Notes under the pieces: model-generated
What the model was told of the DNA's origin: nothing
Databases searched by the model: none
Seen by the model: the letters and a program-made list of their open reading frames with translations, nothing else
Made by a program: the position numbers and the translations under genes
In this document: piece after piece, positions 24,915 to 34,360 of the stretch
Layout of the letters: each line of letters begins with the position of its first letter
How positions within the stretch are numbered: position 1 is the first letter of the stretch
Assembly: GCF_011742925.1 (NCBI RefSeq)
Contig: NZ_WAEL01000011.1
Span: 161,955-225,954 of the forward strand
Reading direction: 5' to 3'
From: Fibrivirga algicola
GTDB taxonomy: Bacteria > Bacteroidota > Bacteroidia > Cytophagales > Spirosomataceae
Length of the DNA: 64,000 bases

Positions 24915-26078
24915 TTACCACCCCGTTTGTTTTCTGCGCCAGGTTAGGGCCATGCGCAGGGTAGACAGGCAATAATAGATGGCCAGCGTTAGATCAGTGG
25001 CGGGAATTGCGTACCAGCGTACCATAGTCCCCAGCCGGTGACTGATGCGGCCAATGATCCCCCAAAATAAGGCAAAACGAAGTAAAAACAGGCCGGTAGT
25101 CGCCAACAACAGTGGTTGAAGCAAGGCCTGCGTCTGTTGCGTTACGGCCAGCCAGCTAACGTACCCGGCCACGACCAGCCCCAACAACCAGGTGAGCACG
25201 TGCGTGGCAGTGACTAAGCCCAGGCGAAGTTTATCACCTGTTTTATACCGTTTACCTACGTTCAGGTGGCGCTGTTTTTGCCTGCGCCAGGCCCGCCAGG
25301 TTTCCTTCGGCGCGGAGGTCATAAACGTATCAGGATGGAGACTTACGGCTACGTTTCGGGCTGTGGCAGCCTCGTTGACAAACAGATCGTCGTCGCCGCC
25401 CCAAACCCGCATATGGCTGTAGAATCCTTTATGGCGGAAAAACAACTCGCGACGATACAACAGGTTACGTCCTACGCCCATATAAGGCCGACCCGCCAGG
25501 GCCAAAGACACATACTGCACGGCCGTAAACAGCGTTTCGGAACGGATCAGAAAATTCAGGAAACCGGGTTTGCGGTCATAAGGCGATATGCCCAGTACAA
25601 TGTCAATTGACTCGTCGCTCAGGGGTTCCATCATCCCGGTCAGCCATTGATCAGATGTGGGTCGGCAATCGGCATCGGTGAGCAGCACGGTTGGGTACGT
25701 TGCCTTCTTCATGGCAATCGTCAGCGCATATTTCTTGGGCGTTACGTGCGCGGCCTCCACATCGATTCGGATGTAGCGCAGATTAGGCAGCAGGGGAACC
25801 AGCTCTTCCAGCAACACGTCAGACAGATCAGTCGACCGATCGTCCATTACCAGCACTTCATAGAGCGGATAATCCTGCGAGGTAAGCATCGGCAGCAGTT
25901 CGAGCAGGTTATCGTGCTCATTGTTGGCACAGACCACAACGGTTACACCCTGCGCAGAAGGCGGCGCGCCAACCGGGGCCGAAACAGGCCGGAAAGCCGT
26001 TCGGGCAAACAAAAAGAGAAGGCAGAGCACCTGAATCGTCAGCACGCCGAGCCATCCCGCCAGTAAACTAGTAATCAC
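24915..26078 (-). CDS. Family 2 glycosyltransferase, membrane-bound
   Basis: 387 aa. One N-terminal membrane segment, then a GT-A domain with VVVCANNEHDNLLELL, VLVMDDRSTD, the metal site LLTDADCRP (DxD-like), the acceptor motif WGGDDDLF and a QxxRW-like RRQKQRHLNVG. Three or four C-terminal membrane segments follow. This is the layout of processive or lipid-linked sugar transferases such as poly-GlcNAc synthases. The product is unknown and no pathway genes adjoin. It is divergent from tgt. Confidence 0.85.
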   Translation of the reverse strand: MITSLLAGWLGVLTIQVLCLLFLFARTAFRPVSAPVGAPPSAQGVTVVVCANNEHDNLLELLPMLTSQDYPLYEVLVMDDRSTDLSDVLLEELVPLLPNLRYIRIDVEAAHVTPKKYALTIAMKKATYPTVLLTDADCRPTSDQWLTGMMEPLSDESIDIVLGISPYDRKPGFLNFLIRSETLFTAVQYVSLALAGRPYMGVGRNLLYRRELFFRHKGFYSHMRVWGGDDDLFVNEAATARNVAVSLHPDTFMTSAPKETWRAWRRQKQRHLNVGKRYKTGDKLRLGLVTATHVLTWLLGLVVAGYVSWLAVTQQTQALLQPLLLATTGLFLLRFALFWGIIGRISHRLGTMVRWYAIPATDLTLAIYYCLSTLRMALTWRRKQTGW

Positions 26079-26127
26079 CAGAACGGTAGCTGTTTAATCA
26101 AATGAAGAAGTGGGACTAATCGCATGA

Positions 26128-26162
26128 CAAAGATAGAGACAAACGGTGGCATCGTACCTTTG
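26128..26162. promoter_or_regulatory. Divergent -7 boxes for the glycosyltransferase and tgt
   Basis: TATCTTTG on the minus strand (26135-26128) and TACCTTTG on the plus strand (26155-26162) both match TAnnTTTG. Neither has a clear -33 TTG at the ideal distance. Confidence 0.5.
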
Positions 26163-26183
26163 TGGTTTCAGCACAATGCTTTC

Positions 26184-26276
26184 TGTTTATCGTTTACAGG
26201 TTGCAGTTCACAGGTGCGCAGCCATAGGCACCTTGAGGGTAGTTAGCAGCGCAAGTGTAAACCGTAACCGGTAAAC
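26184..26276. repeat. Imperfect inverted repeat before tgt (copy B)
   Basis: The left arm (about 26184-26218, GTTTATCGTTTAC ... TGCGC) pairs imperfectly with the right arm (about 26249-26276, GCGCAAGTGTAAAC ... GGTAAAC). It ends 8 bp before the tgt start. It is more degenerate than copies A and C. Confidence 0.5.
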
Positions 26277-26284
26277 TCCAACCA

Positions 26285-27415
26285 ATGACGTTTACAATTC
26301 AACACAACGACCCGGCTTCGCAGGCACGCACAGGTACGTTAACCACCGACCACGGCACTATTCAGACGCCCATTTTCATGCCCGTTGGTACGGCAGGAAC
26401 GGTCAAAGCGGTACACCAGCGCGAACTCGAAACCGATATCAACGCCGACATTATTCTGGGCAATACGTACCACCTGTACCTGCGTCCCGGCCTCGACGTG
26501 CTCCAGCAAGCGGGTGGCCTGCACGGCTTCAACGGCTGGAAACGGCCCATTCTGACTGATTCAGGCGGTTATCAGGTGTATTCTCTTTCCGGTACGCGCA
26601 AGATCAAGGAGGAAGGTGTTACGTTTAAATCGCATATCGACGGGTCGAAGCACACGTTCACGCCAGAGGGCGTGATGGATATTCAGCGTACGATCGGGGC
26701 CGATATCATCATGGCTTTCGATGAGTGCACCCCCTACCCCTGCGACTACGCCTATGCCAAGCAGTCGATGGACATGACCCACCGCTGGCTCGACCGCTGT
26801 ATCCGGCGTTTCGACGACACAGAGGGGCACTATGGCTGTAACCAGTATCTATTCCCCATTGTGCAGGGCAGCACGTACCCAGACCTCCGGCGCGAGTCAG
26901 CGGCAGTCATTGCGGGCAAAGAACGAGCCGGTAACGCCATTGGCGGTTTGGCCGTGGGTGAACCTGCCGAAGAGATGTACAAGACCATCGACCTGGTCAA
27001 CGAGATTCTGCCCCGCCACAAGCCCCGTTACCTAATGGGCGTGGGAACACCCGCCAACATTTTGGAAGCAATTGGACTGGGGGTCGACATGTTCGACTGT
27101 GTGATGCCCACACGTAACGGACGACATGGCCTGCTCTTCACAACAGAGGGCATGATCAACATGAAGAACGAAAAGTGGAGCCGCGATTTCAGCCCGATCG
27201 ACGCTGGCCTGGGTGGGTACGCCAGCACGTTCTACACCAAAGCCTACGTTCGCCACCTCTACAAAGCCGATGAACTGCTGGCCGGTCAGATTGGCTCTCT
27301 GCAAAACCTGACGTTCTACCTTTGGCTGGTTCGGCAGGCCCGCGCCCATATCGAAGCTGGCGACTTCGTATCGTGGAAAAACGACATGGTGAAGCGCCTG
27401 ATGGTAAGGCTATAA
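26285..27415 (+). CDS. tgt: tRNA-guanine transglycosylase
   Basis: 376 aa. It exchanges guanine-34 for a queuine precursor in GUN-anticodon tRNAs. Active-site Asp92 lies in LTDSGGYQVYSL and the nucleophile region is VDMFDCVMPTRNGRHG (268-283). GGLAVGEP binds substrate. The zinc site of typical enzymes (C-x-C-x2-C and a later His) is absent: the aligned positions read Leu, Gly, Ser and Gln (DAGLGGYAS and SLQN). Length and all other motifs are normal, so a zinc-free variant is likely rather than a pseudogene. Confidence 0.93.
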   Translation: MTFTIQHNDPASQARTGTLTTDHGTIQTPIFMPVGTAGTVKAVHQRELETDINADIILGNTYHLYLRPGLDVLQQAGGLHGFNGWKRPILTDSGGYQVYSLSGTRKIKEEGVTFKSHIDGSKHTFTPEGVMDIQRTIGADIIMAFDECTPYPCDYAYAKQSMDMTHRWLDRCIRRFDDTEGHYGCNQYLFPIVQGSTYPDLRRESAAVIAGKERAGNAIGGLAVGEPAEEMYKTIDLVNEILPRHKPRYLMGVGTPANILEAIGLGVDMFDCVMPTRNGRHGLLFTTEGMINMKNEKWSRDFSPIDAGLGGYASTFYTKAYVRHLYKADELLAGQIGSLQNLTFYLWLVRQARAHIEAGDFVSWKNDMVKRLMVRL

Positions 27416-27426
27416 GGAGTGAATAT

Positions 27427-27473
27427 ACGAACGGGTGACCAGGATTGAACGGCAACACTGGTGACCCGTTCGT
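27427..27473 (+). terminator. Hairpin after tgt
   Basis: The arms 27427-27442 and 27458-27473 pair at 15 of 16 positions (ACGAACGGGT core) with a 15-nt loop. The T tail is weak. Confidence 0.55.
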
Positions 27474-27589
27474 TTACCTAAGGAGGGTATTTAGATTTGC
27501 TTGAGTCTTACAGACCGCACATCGTGGTCGATAGCGTTTAAGCTACCGAATATGCTTTGGCGTTAGCAATTAGAGTTAACAGTGAATCT

Positions 27590-28150
27590 ATGAGTGATCA
27601 AGATAAGATAGGTAAGATTGAGGCTTCATTAGACTTGTTGCATTCCTTTCTGGTTAGAGCAGGTACATTTCAAAAGTTTCACCATTTTTTCGCCGTTTAC
27701 TCCATAATATTAGTTGTGATTCTTGACACACTCTATCATTTGGATTACTGGACCGAGGGCAAGTCAAAGTACGAAAAAGTGCTAGTTTGTCGCTCATTAT
27801 CAGTAATTATTGTAACTTTTCTTGAAGAGAGTAAGGGTTATTTTGGACTTAATTATCAAGCAGAGATGAGGTCGAATAACTTAATAGAAGAGGCGAAACT
27901 GTTAGGTAGTCACAATAGTCAGTTAAAGCGTTTTCGTACACAGAATATAAACTATTTCAAAGCCATTCGCAATAAAACGATGGCTCACAGAGGAGATGGC
28001 ATTTTAACTGCGCTTTCAGAAATTAATCAAATTTCAGATGAAGAGTTTATTGAGAAAACAGTAGAACTTCTTCGTATTTTGAATTCACACTTTGATGAAT
28101 TAGATAAAACCGCAAAAAGTATATTGACCATTATTGAGCAGCGAGTGTAG
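27590..28150 (+). CDS. HEPN/AbiU2-like helical protein
   Basis: About 186 aa, all helical and AT-richer than its neighbours. ATG 27590 (MSDQDKIGKIE) is chosen over an upstream TTG at 27557. Near residues 131-140 it carries FKAIRNKTMAHRG, an R-x5-H motif like the catalytic RxxxxH of HEPN ribonucleases. Helix FLVRAGTFQKFHHFFAVYS suits the fold. AbiU2-like phage-resistance proteins look similar. No partner gene adjoins, so an orphan toxin or defence role is inference. Confidence 0.5.
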   Translation: MSDQDKIGKIEASLDLLHSFLVRAGTFQKFHHFFAVYSIILVVILDTLYHLDYWTEGKSKYEKVLVCRSLSVIIVTFLEESKGYFGLNYQAEMRSNNLIEEAKLLGSHNSQLKRFRTQNINYFKAIRNKTMAHRGDGILTALSEINQISDEEFIEKTVELLRILNSHFDELDKTAKSILTIIEQRV

Positions 28151-28425
28151 GCTACTTATAAACCGAGTATCATGTTTAATGTATTAGAAATGCAAGCAGG
28201 TTTGAACAGCGTCTTATTATAACTGAGTAAAATAATGTGTGAAAGTGTAACGCATCTGTGCTTAGCCTATCTTGCTTTCTCTATTAGCACGTATAATTGT
28301 TGGGTAACCCGTCCAATATAAGTAACATGGGCAAATCTCGATTGACCAGGCACTGTATCCAGAGTACTGGATGTGACAGTCCATCGTAGTGAAGCCAACT
28401 AATTAGATGACTAAACCATAAAACC
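28151..28425. other. Non-coding gap
   Basis: This gap between the HEPN-like gene and the DUF4177-like gene shows no coding frame, terminator or clear promoter. There is only a short dyad, TCCAGAGTACTGGA. Confidence 0.4.
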
Positions 28426-28626
28426 ATGAAAGACTACAAAGTTGAAGCCCTGATTTACTACACCAAGCTAACGTTTGATTCCGAACACATTATCAAGAAG
28501 TCCAAAGAAGAAATCCAGGCCAAGCTGGACGAATACGCCTCTCAAGGGTACCGATTAACGTCTACATCGTCGACCAATTTTGGAGCCGCTGTCTATATCT
28601 ATCTATATTTCGAAAAAGATATTTGA
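28426..28626 (+). CDS. DUF4177-like small protein
   Basis: 66 aa. The pattern KDYKVEALIYY, then AKLDEYASQGYRLTSTSS and YIYLYFEKD resembles DUF4177, a small alpha/beta domain of unknown role found in many bacteria. No signal peptide is present. It is an isolated gene. A repeat-rich non-coding stretch follows. Confidence 0.6.
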   Translation: MKDYKVEALIYYTKLTFDSEHIIKKSKEEIQAKLDEYASQGYRLTSTSSTNFGAAVYIYLYFEKDI

Positions 28627-28715
28627 GCATTACTTCATTCTGCAGCAAACACTTACGTCGGCCAGAAGAGCTTTCTAATAAAATTTTAGCACCAAAAATC
28701 GCTGCTTTCTGTAGA

Positions 28716-28832
28716 CCCTTCGACAAGCTCAGAGTGACAAGCTTACCCAGGATCGTTATAAACGTTCTTTAGTCCCCTGTCACCCGATCTTGTCAGCTTT
28801 CCACCGCAGCAACTCCGGTGGAAAGCTGACAA
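28716..28832. repeat. Composite intergenic repeat region
   Basis: 28716-28738 (CCCTTCGACAAGCTCAG...) is a sequence I recognise as recurrent in Bacteroidetes intergenic regions. 28790-28806 and 28816-28832 form a perfect 17-bp inverted repeat (TTGTCAGCTTTCCACCG arm) with a 9-nt loop. An AACGTACCTG motif overlaps its end. Confidence 0.65.
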
Positions 28833-28884
28833 CGTACCTGAGCTGGCGCTACGTTGTAGCCCCTGTCAATCTTCAAGCGTTGTA

Positions 28885-31437
28885 TCAGAAGGGATACCCA
28901 ATGCCGAAGACTACGTTGACGGGGTTGGCACCGGAGAAGGCGTTTTTAAACGAAAACTTGTTCAGAATAAACCGCTCATCAATGAGTTGTCTGCTGGTGG
29001 CATCAACGTATCGGCGCGAAGGGTCATAGGCTTTTACGGCAAAGTCGAAGCGGAGCACGAAGAAGGAGAAATCGAGGCGGAGGCCAACACCGGTACCTAC
29101 AGCTAACTGCTGGTAGAACGTACCCGGTCGGAACACAGCGTTTGGGTTGTTTCCCGGATCGCGTAACAGCCACACGTTACCAGCATCGATGAAGAAAGCG
29201 CCATTAATATCCGCAACGAACTTGAACAGCCGCGCCCGCAATTCGGCTGACCCTTCCAGCAGCACATCACCCGGCTGTTCAAACCGGTAATCGAACTGGC
29301 CGCTTTTATCAGGCGCAAATATGGGTACCGATGTGCCATCGGTGAGGGTTGTAGAACTGGGGAAAGCGGCACCCAAGCCCAACCGGCGTGGAAGCCAGGC
29401 GCGCACGCTGTTTGAGCCACCCGCGAAGAACCGTTTTTCGTAAGGAGCCGTCCGGTTCGAACCATAGCCAAATACTACCCCTGCATTTGCCCGGAAAGCC
29501 AGCAGTGCACGCGGCGAGATAGGCAAATAGTGTCGGTAATCGATGTTCGTACGCAGAAATTTATAGTAGTTCAATCCGGTACTTTTTGACAGCGACTCAA
29601 CCGCCGATGTCTTTAGCAGATTCATCGTTGTGCCGCCCGATTCAACCGTAGTTCGCAAAAAGTTGGCGCGCTTATTCTGGCCCAACACGTTGGTATTGTA
29701 CGTGTAGCCAAAGCTGACACTGGAGTAGAAGGCATTGAGAAAGCTATTTTTTATGGTGCTCCCTTGGCTGGTCAATTCATCCAGGTACCGCTCGAACCGC
29801 TCGCCAACCGGCCCGGGTTGCGGCTTAGCCTCCAGATAGTTGACATCAGCGATACTTAAATTAAACTGCTGTGCCTGACTCCGTTGCCACAGGTAGGTCA
29901 TAGCCGCCCGCAGATTTTGTCGAGTGTAGTCAGGACGGGTGGTAACCGTATAGCCCACGGAAAGCTGGGTACGTGGGTTGAGGGTGTTGAACAGGAATCG
30001 GGCTTTGCCGGGAAACAGGATTTGGGGAAACAACAGCGAAGCCGTTAGCCCCAGCTCCTGCGAGTAAAGTACGGAGTCAGCTGCGAAGCCAAGCTGCGCC
30101 TCCAGACCATAGCGGGCGGCAATTTCAAACGTTTCGAGGCCACCGAACAGGTTACGTACCCGCAGCGACGCGTTGGCATACGGACCCGGAAAGCCCTGCC
30201 CCTGGTATAGTACCGTCAGCCCCAGTTCAGTGGTGATATCGTACTTGTCGAGGGGCGTAGCCGTAATCACTGTTCGTAGTCGGCGGCCGGTGGTATCGGT
30301 AAAGTTGACGTTGGCAAACCGGAATTGGTTGAGTAAAAACAATTGCCGTTGCGTGTCAGCGTAGTCGCGCAGGCGGTAGAGCAAGCCGGGGCGCAGGGCA
30401 ATCTTGGTATCGAGCAGCCGCGTAGAGTACATGCCCTCTTCCAGAAAATACCGAATGCCGTTTCGTTGCACGGTATCCAGCGGAGCACGGGGATCTCGCG
30501 CCAGCGTCATCTGTACTTCGCCAATTTCATAAACTGGATGACTGCTTTTACCCGGTGGATTTAGAATCTGGACTTCCAGTTCAACCGGGCGACTGAGCGA
30601 ATCGCCGTCACGGGCCGTGGCCAGATCGTTCACATCAAATTGAATGTACTGTCGAGAGAAACCGTAGTACCCGCTGTTGCGAAGCAATTCTTCCAGCCTT
30701 ACCCGTTCAGCATCAATGTTGGCTATATCGAAGCGGGCACCTACTTTCAAAAAAGTAGATCCCAGGGAATAGCCCACCAGTGAATCGATCTTCTTATCAG
30801 GAATAGCATACGTGATCGATCGTAGGGTATACGGTTTATTCTCGGTCACGATGTAGTTGACCCGCACCCGCTTATCCGTCAGCGTATCGACAGTATATCG
30901 GGCTTTTGCCTTGAAGAAGCCTTTGCTTTCGAGGAAAAGCTGCATTTTTGTCGTGTTGGCCTCCGCATCGGCCTGTGCGTAGTAAACCGGTGGTTCGCCA
31001 AAATTGCGCATCCACCAGTTACCTTTTTCAATGTACTTCTGGGTCTTTCGGGCATCCCGGTTGAACTGCCGGTTCAGGGTTTTCAACGCTTTAGCATCGT
31101 TTCCGACAACCTGGCTTTCCTGCTCAAACCGGGCGGTACGGGCCTCCAACACGCGGGCAGCCGAATCTGGATTGTAGTGACCCGACGTACCCAGGTAAAT
31201 CCAGAGACCGGGCGTAAAAGGTAGTTGGAGTAGCCGTTTATTGGGTCGTTGGGGAATTAAGGCTTCCAGTTCGTCGGTTTCAACGGTCTGGTTACCCTTT
31301 ACCGACTGCGAAAAAAGCAGATACTGATTGTCTAAGCGTTTGGTGGGCGCACAGGAAGTAACGAATAGAATGAACAATGCATAACAAACAAACGTCAAGG
31401 AGACGCGGGTTGGCCTGACCCAAAACCTCAACACCAT
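28885..31437 (-). CDS. TamL-type BamA-family outer-membrane lipoprotein
   Basis: About 850 aa. The start at 31437 (MVLRFWVRPTR) gives a lipoprotein signal with lipobox LFVTSC; an ATG at 31473 is the alternative. The N-terminal part (residues about 30-430) has POTRA-like repeats (ESKGFFKAKARYTVDTL, ELLRNSGYYGFSRQYI). The C-terminal half is an Omp85 barrel with RFFAGGSNSVRAW as the (V/I)RG-type L6 loop, here with Ala in place of Gly, and a final aromatic residue (GIGYPF). It inserts or assembles outer-membrane proteins with TamB in Bacteroidetes. It is divergent from the TrmH-type gene. Confidence 0.85.
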   Translation of the reverse strand: MVLRFWVRPTRVSLTFVCYALFILFVTSCAPTKRLDNQYLLFSQSVKGNQTVETDELEALIPQRPNKRLLQLPFTPGLWIYLGTSGHYNPDSAARVLEARTARFEQESQVVGNDAKALKTLNRQFNRDARKTQKYIEKGNWWMRNFGEPPVYYAQADAEANTTKMQLFLESKGFFKAKARYTVDTLTDKRVRVNYIVTENKPYTLRSITYAIPDKKIDSLVGYSLGSTFLKVGARFDIANIDAERVRLEELLRNSGYYGFSRQYIQFDVNDLATARDGDSLSRPVELEVQILNPPGKSSHPVYEIGEVQMTLARDPRAPLDTVQRNGIRYFLEEGMYSTRLLDTKIALRPGLLYRLRDYADTQRQLFLLNQFRFANVNFTDTTGRRLRTVITATPLDKYDITTELGLTVLYQGQGFPGPYANASLRVRNLFGGLETFEIAARYGLEAQLGFAADSVLYSQELGLTASLLFPQILFPGKARFLFNTLNPRTQLSVGYTVTTRPDYTRQNLRAAMTYLWQRSQAQQFNLSIADVNYLEAKPQPGPVGERFERYLDELTSQGSTIKNSFLNAFYSSVSFGYTYNTNVLGQNKRANFLRTTVESGGTTMNLLKTSAVESLSKSTGLNYYKFLRTNIDYRHYLPISPRALLAFRANAGVVFGYGSNRTAPYEKRFFAGGSNSVRAWLPRRLGLGAAFPSSTTLTDGTSVPIFAPDKSGQFDYRFEQPGDVLLEGSAELRARLFKFVADINGAFFIDAGNVWLLRDPGNNPNAVFRPGTFYQQLAVGTGVGLRLDFSFFVLRFDFAVKAYDPSRRYVDATSRQLIDERFILNKFSFKNAFSGANPVNVVFGIGYPF

Positions 31438-31515
31438 TGCTCTGCCACGACCGACCGATTGTCCACTAGTCATTACACCGTATCGGCGGACCGATTTAAA
31501 ATTATTCATTCGCTT

Positions 31516-32265
31516 ATGATCTCAAAATCTATCGCGCAGTTTGTCAGGTCGTTACACCAGAAAAAGTACCGTCAGCAGGAGCGCTGTTTTCTGGTCGAAG
31601 GCGCGAAGAGTGTACAGGAAGTCTTGTCGTCTACGTTCGATGTCGATTTGTTACTCACCACAGACGCGTTCTACAAAGAAAACGCCCTACTGGCAGACCG
31701 CCAACGTTGCCGGATCGAAACCGCCACCGCCGATGAACTAACGCGCGTTGGCACACTCGAAAGCAATAACGCCGCCCTGGCCGTTGTGCGTATGCGCGCA
31801 AATGTACCGCTTTTACGGGCTACGGGTACCTGGGCGTTGGTCCTCGATGACATTCGAGACCCCGGTAATCTGGGTACCATTCTCCGCATTGCCGACTGGT
31901 ACGGGATCGATACCATCCTGTGCTCAGATACCACTGCCGATGTGTATAACCCGAAAGTGATTTCGGCCAGTAAAGGCTCGTTTACGCGGGTAAACTGGTG
32001 GTACGGCGACATCACTACCGTGCTCGGCCAGCGCGACGCGCCGGTCTATGGGGCCTTTCTGGATGGCGATGATGTGCACCAGAGTCCATTCAACGGGTCG
32101 GGTGGGTATATTGTGATGGGCAATGAAGCGAATGGCATAAGCCCGGCTGTAACACCATTTGTTACCCAACGGATCACGATTCCCCGGTACGGTAACGCCG
32201 AATCATTAAATGTGGGCATTGCCACGGCCGTGATCCTGGACAACCTCCGCCGCGTACAAGGCTAG
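31516..32265 (+). CDS. TrmH/SpoU-family RNA methyltransferase
   Basis: About 249 aa from the ATG at 31516 (MISKSIAQFV). An N-terminal substrate-binding domain (KKYRQQERCFLVEGAKSVQEVL) precedes the SPOUT knot with all three motifs: DDIRDPGNLGTILRIADW, YIVMGNEANGIS and ITIPRYGNAESLNVGIATAVIL. It methylates a 2'-hydroxyl in rRNA or tRNA using SAM; the site cannot be told. The promoter region is shared with the divergent TamL gene, only 78 bp between starts. Confidence 0.9.
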   Translation: MISKSIAQFVRSLHQKKYRQQERCFLVEGAKSVQEVLSSTFDVDLLLTTDAFYKENALLADRQRCRIETATADELTRVGTLESNNAALAVVRMRANVPLLRATGTWALVLDDIRDPGNLGTILRIADWYGIDTILCSDTTADVYNPKVISASKGSFTRVNWWYGDITTVLGQRDAPVYGAFLDGDDVHQSPFNGSGGYIVMGNEANGISPAVTPFVTQRITIPRYGNAESLNVGIATAVILDNLRRVQG

Positions 32266-32674
32266 TAGGTCTGTGGCTGGCGCTGGCGTGTTGTAACCCC
32301 GTCTGCTCGACTTCGCGTCGTGTTATTGAGACGTAGTGCTTCAATCGCACAAGGCCCATCATCCTATAGTGAATTTTGTTTGATAGCCCTGTCAACGATT
32401 AGGGCTCACCTCTACTTGGTCTTGCCAGACGATGGCTTGACATAGCCAGCCGACGGAACGAACGCCAAAGCGGTCAACAAGCTGCGAAATCCCTGGAGTT
32501 TTACCTGATAATCAATATAGTACTCCGTGTTTTAGTAGGTCGTCTAACTTTGACGAAAGTAGTAAAAGCGATTGGCCGCTACCCCACAGCAGGCCAGGCA
32601 GAATAGTGGCGGGATAGAGAACTGACGCTATCCAGAAGCGTAACTACTGAAAGCACCACCAAATCTCACGACGA
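32266..32674. other. 409-bp non-coding gap
   Basis: I see no protein-like frame, tRNA, strong hairpin or promoter box here. It may hold the promoter of the membrane protein at 32675. Confidence 0.4.
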
Positions 32675-33757
32675 ATGGCCTACATCTTCTTTTGTCTGAC
32701 TGTACTGTGCTACATCGGACTGGCATTGCTCACGGCCAGTAAGCCTAACCTAGGTGGCGAAAGCGGTGGCATGGGCTACGGATTGGCACTCGTATTTTGG
32801 GGCCTCGGCCTGACTCTGAGTAGCCTGGCCTTAACGATTACGCTGCTCGTGAAAGGTAATCTTCATTGGCTGGCTGGCAGTTCAGAGGCCCGTACAGGAG
32901 TAAGTCTGATCGCCTGGCTCGGCATGGCACTGACAGCCTTTTTCTGCGCCGTGTTTACCTGGGAGTGGCACACCGATGGAGATACGTACCCAGAATTTTT
33001 ACACTGGCTGGCCATTCACCGTGCCCAGATCTGGATTCCTTTGTTCTGGTTGGGTGCCTGTTTCTTTTCGCTCAATAGTCAACTGGCGCAAAACCTGTCA
33101 CAGGGTGCCCTGAGAAGCATTTTTTATACTGGTTTTCTTTTCAGTAGTATCTATAGTGCCGGTCTGGTGACTGGTTATCTGCGTGATTCAGTCCAAACCG
33201 CTACACGGGTGATGGCTGAAGAGCAACAGCGCGACGAGCTCTGGCACCAAAAAGTACTTGATGAAATTGCTGCTCACAAACCTACTGACTCGATCTATGG
33301 CTTATTGAGCCAAACATCGCAGGTACGTCCCACCGACACGCGGGAAGCGGCAGTAAACAAAGTTAAGAGTCACCCCAATTGGGAAGCTGACTTACTGGCT
33401 CTGCTGACCAGTAAACAATCCTATCAGCAGGTTTACTACTTCCTGGATGGCAACCCTGTAGCGCATCCTCAACAATTCGAAGCACCCCTAAACCAGAGTA
33501 TCCTGTGGTTGGCAGAAACGATTAAAGCCGACATAACTGATAGTAATAACCTGCAACATTGGAGCTTCGACATGTACGGCATCGACAACCTGCTGCGTGC
33601 GATCGATATGCAGTTTCCCGGCAAAAGCAGTACGTTCTATCCTGCTGTAGTTCAACTCAAACAAGCGCTGGATACGCCCCGCCCTGATCAGTTCAAGGAT
33701 GTTCGCTTCACAGCAACTGGAGCCGTAGACGCATGGCTTACCCAACACGGTAATTAA
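32675..33757 (+). CDS. Membrane protein of unknown function
   Basis: 360 aa. Residues 1-170 contain five hydrophobic segments (for example ALVFWGLGLTLSSLALTITLL). A soluble C-terminal region of about 190 residues is rich in helices and carries an RVMAEEQQRDELWHQKVL start and an LLSQTSQV region. I do not recognise a family. The next gene, 147 bp on, is also unknown. Codon use matches the backbone. Confidence 0.6.
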   Translation: MAYIFFCLTVLCYIGLALLTASKPNLGGESGGMGYGLALVFWGLGLTLSSLALTITLLVKGNLHWLAGSSEARTGVSLIAWLGMALTAFFCAVFTWEWHTDGDTYPEFLHWLAIHRAQIWIPLFWLGACFFSLNSQLAQNLSQGALRSIFYTGFLFSSIYSAGLVTGYLRDSVQTATRVMAEEQQRDELWHQKVLDEIAAHKPTDSIYGLLSQTSQVRPTDTREAAVNKVKSHPNWEADLLALLTSKQSYQQVYYFLDGNPVAHPQQFEAPLNQSILWLAETIKADITDSNNLQHWSFDMYGIDNLLRAIDMQFPGKSSTFYPAVVQLKQALDTPRPDQFKDVRFTATGAVDAWLTQHGN

Positions 33758-33904
33758 TGCACGGCTCACCGTTCTACGGTAAATCACTGTCTACCAGTGA
33801 CAAATGTTAGGTATACTGTATCTTATTCGCATCGGTTTACCATCGAGGCCTGGCTAAGCTTAAGAACTAGTCGACCACTCCCAACTACGAGCCACTCAAT
33901 TATT

Positions 33905-34231
33905 ATGAACCCATCCAATCGTCCCTCAACTACTGGCATCGGTCCGCGCTTACGGTATGCCCAGGATGGTCGTGGCGGCACAATCTATTACGATAGCCCT
34001 GAATCCTGCTTTACCATGTGGTACGAATTTGCGCTCTCACCGGCCTTAGTCATTATTGGCATACCCGAGCCCCGTTTCTGGGTAAGTCAAACTAAGCTCC
34101 CCTTATCGCAACGAACAGCCGTACTAACGTTTATTGGCGAACAGGTGCTGAAAGACCAGGTATCGAGTTACGGCTATTTTGAGTACAATGACACGATCAT
34201 GACGATTTACAACGGGCCTAAGCCAGCTTAG
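33905..34231 (+). CDS. Small hypothetical protein (108 aa)
   Basis: The ATG at 33905 (MNPSNRPSTTGIG) is preferred over a GTG at 33797 because the upstream residues are of low quality. The protein looks like one alpha/beta domain (RYAQDGRGGTIYYDSPESCFTMWYEFA, then VSSYGYFEYNDTIMTIY). No signal or motif is recognised. It may be transcribed with the preceding membrane protein. Confidence 0.5.
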   Translation: MNPSNRPSTTGIGPRLRYAQDGRGGTIYYDSPESCFTMWYEFALSPALVIIGIPEPRFWVSQTKLPLSQRTAVLTFIGEQVLKDQVSSYGYFEYNDTIMTIYNGPKPA

Positions 34232-34309
34232 TAAACCCGGCTAATAGCTGGTACTGCCATCCTGAAAACTTTATTACCTGTAGGACGGTCAGTCTGGCAA
34301 CGTACCCAC

Positions 34310-34340
34310 AAAAAAGCCCCGCCAGAAGTCTGGCGGGGCT
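34310..34340 (-). terminator. Terminator of the cyclophilin gene
   Basis: A perfect 11-bp GC-rich stem (AGCCCCGCCAG with CTGGCGGGGCT) with a 4-nt loop is followed on the minus strand by TTTTTT. It lies 20 bp after the stop. Confidence 0.9.
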
Positions 34341-34360
34341 CCTGAAAAAAGGGCTATAGC

